From: an uncultured Oscillospiraceae bacterium
GTDB taxonomy: Bacteria; Bacillota; Clostridia; Oscillospirales; Acutalibacteraceae
Assembly (NCBI GenBank): GCA_905203795.1
Contig: CAJKXG010000050.1
Coordinates: 1-7,923, forward strand
Direction: 5' to 3'
DNA length: 7,923 nt
Below, piece by piece: positions 6,949-7,923 of the stretch (the stretch's first letter is position 1; every line of letters starts with the position of its first letter). The position numbers and the translations under genes were made by a program. The notes beneath the pieces are model-generated. The model saw only the letters and a program-made list of their open reading frames with translations. It had not been told where the DNA came from and did not search any database.

Positions 6949-7923
6949 AAGGACACCCCCCAATCGGTTGCGGGAATCGCAGTCGTGGCTTGCTCAAACT
7001 GCCAAGCGGCGTTGAGTATGGTCGGCTCGGCAAAGCGATTGCCGATCAATTGCATACCGATCGGCAGTCCCGCCGCATCCTGTCCGCACGGAATCGACAC
7101 AGCGGGCAGACCGGAGATGTTGATCGGCACGGTGCAGATATCGGTTTGGTAGGTTTCCACCGGATCGACCGACGTAAAGCCGTTCGGGAACGCCGTCATC
7201 GGCACGGTGGGGGCGAGTATCACGTCGCATTGCGCAAACGCATTGTCGAACGCGGATACGATGGTGCCGCGCAGATTTTGCGCTTTCTTGTAGTACGCGT
7301 CGTAGTAGCCGGAGCTGAGCACATACGTGCCGAGCAGGATGCGGCGTTTCACTTCCTCGCCGAAGCCCTCGCTGCGGGTCTTGCACACCATGTCGTTGCG
7401 GTCGGCGTAATGCGCGGTGCGGTAGCCGTAGCGGATGCCGTCGTACCGCCCGAGGTTGGAGGACGCCTCCGCACAGGCGAGAATATAGTATACCGGCAGC
7501 GCGTAGCGAAGCTGGGGCAGCGAAATCTCCACGATCTCCGCGCCCAGTTGCTCGAATTTGGCGATGGCGGCGCGCAGCGCCTGTTCCACGTCGGGGCGGA
7601 TGCCCTCGAAATATTCGCGTGCGACGCCGATCTTTTTGCCGCGAAGGTCGTTTTTCAGCCCCTCGCAGGCGGACGCGCCCACGTGACCGCGGGAAGTGGA
7701 ATCGTGTTCATCGTATTGGGCGATCGCGTCATACACCAGCGCCGCGTCCTCGACGCAGCCGGTGATCGGCCCAATCTGGTCAAAGCTGGAGGCGTAGGCG
7801 ATCAGCCCGTACCGCGACACCGCGCCGTAGGTCGGCTTCAGTCCCACCATGCCGCAGAAGCTGGCGGGCTGGCGGATGGAACCGCCGGTGTCCGAACCCA
7901 GCCCGTAGACGGCGAGGTTGCCG
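6945..7923 (-). CDS. gatA: Aspartyl/glutamyl-tRNA(Asn/Gln) amidotransferase subunit A, 5' end outside the window
   Basis: GatA is the glutaminase subunit that releases ammonia from glutamine for GatB. The window holds the last 325 codons of an uninterrupted frame that runs off the right edge; the start codon, the catalytic Lys and the cis-Ser of the amidase triad lie outside. The visible part opens inside the amidase signature with LGSDTGGSIRQPASFCG, and the nucleophile Ser is the one in GGSIR, encoded at 7880-7878. Next come VGLKPTYGAVSRYGLIAYAS and SFDQIGPIT, both highly conserved in GatA, then the EGFGEEVKRRILLGTYVLSSGYYDAYY region and the C-terminal NISGLPAVSIPCG and GLPIGMQLIG motifs. 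The methionine at 7850 is internal and is not the start. The TGA stop (6947-6945) overlaps the gatB ATG. gatC is expected upstream beyond the edge, in the usual gatC-gatA-gatB order, but is not seen. Confidence 0.96.
   Translation of the reverse strand, partial: GNLAVYGLGSDTGGSIRQPASFCGMVGLKPTYGAVSRYGLIAYASSFDQIGPITGCVEDAALVYDAIAQYDEHDSTSRGHVGASACEGLKNDLRGKKIGVAREYFEGIRPDVEQALRAAIAKFEQLGAEIVEISLPQLRYALPVYYILACAEASSNLGRYDGIRYGYRTAHYADRNDMVCKTRSEGFGEEVKRRILLGTYVLSSGYYDAYYKKAQNLRGTIVSAFDNAFAQCDVILAPTVPMTAFPNGFTSVDPVETYQTDICTVPINISGLPAVSIPCGQDAAGLPIGMQLIGNRFAEPTILNAAWQFEQATTAIPATDWGVSL

Overview
The window looks like part of the chromosome of a moderately GC-rich, spore-forming Firmicute, most likely a clostridium. 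The grounds are the GatCAB-type amidotransferase genes (indirect Gln/Asn-tRNA synthesis), a class IIB fructose-bisphosphate aldolase, strong AGGAGG-type ribosome binding sites, and a LysM-LysM-GH18 protein that resembles the spore cortex-lytic enzyme SleL/YaaH. No assignment below genus level is possible from the sequence alone. All genes but one small ORF lie on the minus strand, so transcription runs mostly from the right end to the left.

Layout in transcription order on the minus strand: the 3' portion of gatA enters at the right edge (6945-7923) and overlaps gatB (5533-6948) by four bases (ATGA). A strong intrinsic terminator (5487-5525) closes that operon just after the gatB stop. A 216-base AT-rich gap then carries a perfect -10 box and a ribosome binding site for a single fused ABC ATPase-permease (2719-5316, 865 aa). 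That gene ends at a perfect 13-bp hairpin (2684-2713) with T-rich runs on both sides, which also ends the one plus-strand gene, a 64-aa predicted secreted peptide (2466-2660). The small ORF diverges from the sleL/yaaH-like gene (1062-2339), whose upstream region holds a sequence matching a sigma-E (mother-cell sporulation) promoter. Last comes fba (2-937) with its own vegetative-type promoter.

Functionally this is mostly core housekeeping (glycolysis, tRNA amidation) with two accessory items: a spore-peptidoglycan hydrolase under probable sporulation control and a MacB-like exporter or envelope mechanotransmission protein with an unusually large extracytoplasmic domain. I see no mobile element, CRISPR array, RNA gene or clear foreign island. 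The least explained item is the small secreted peptide. Three start sites were moved inward (fba, the ABC gene and gatB) because the ribosome binding sites or the gene overlap fit internal ATGs better than the longest open frames.
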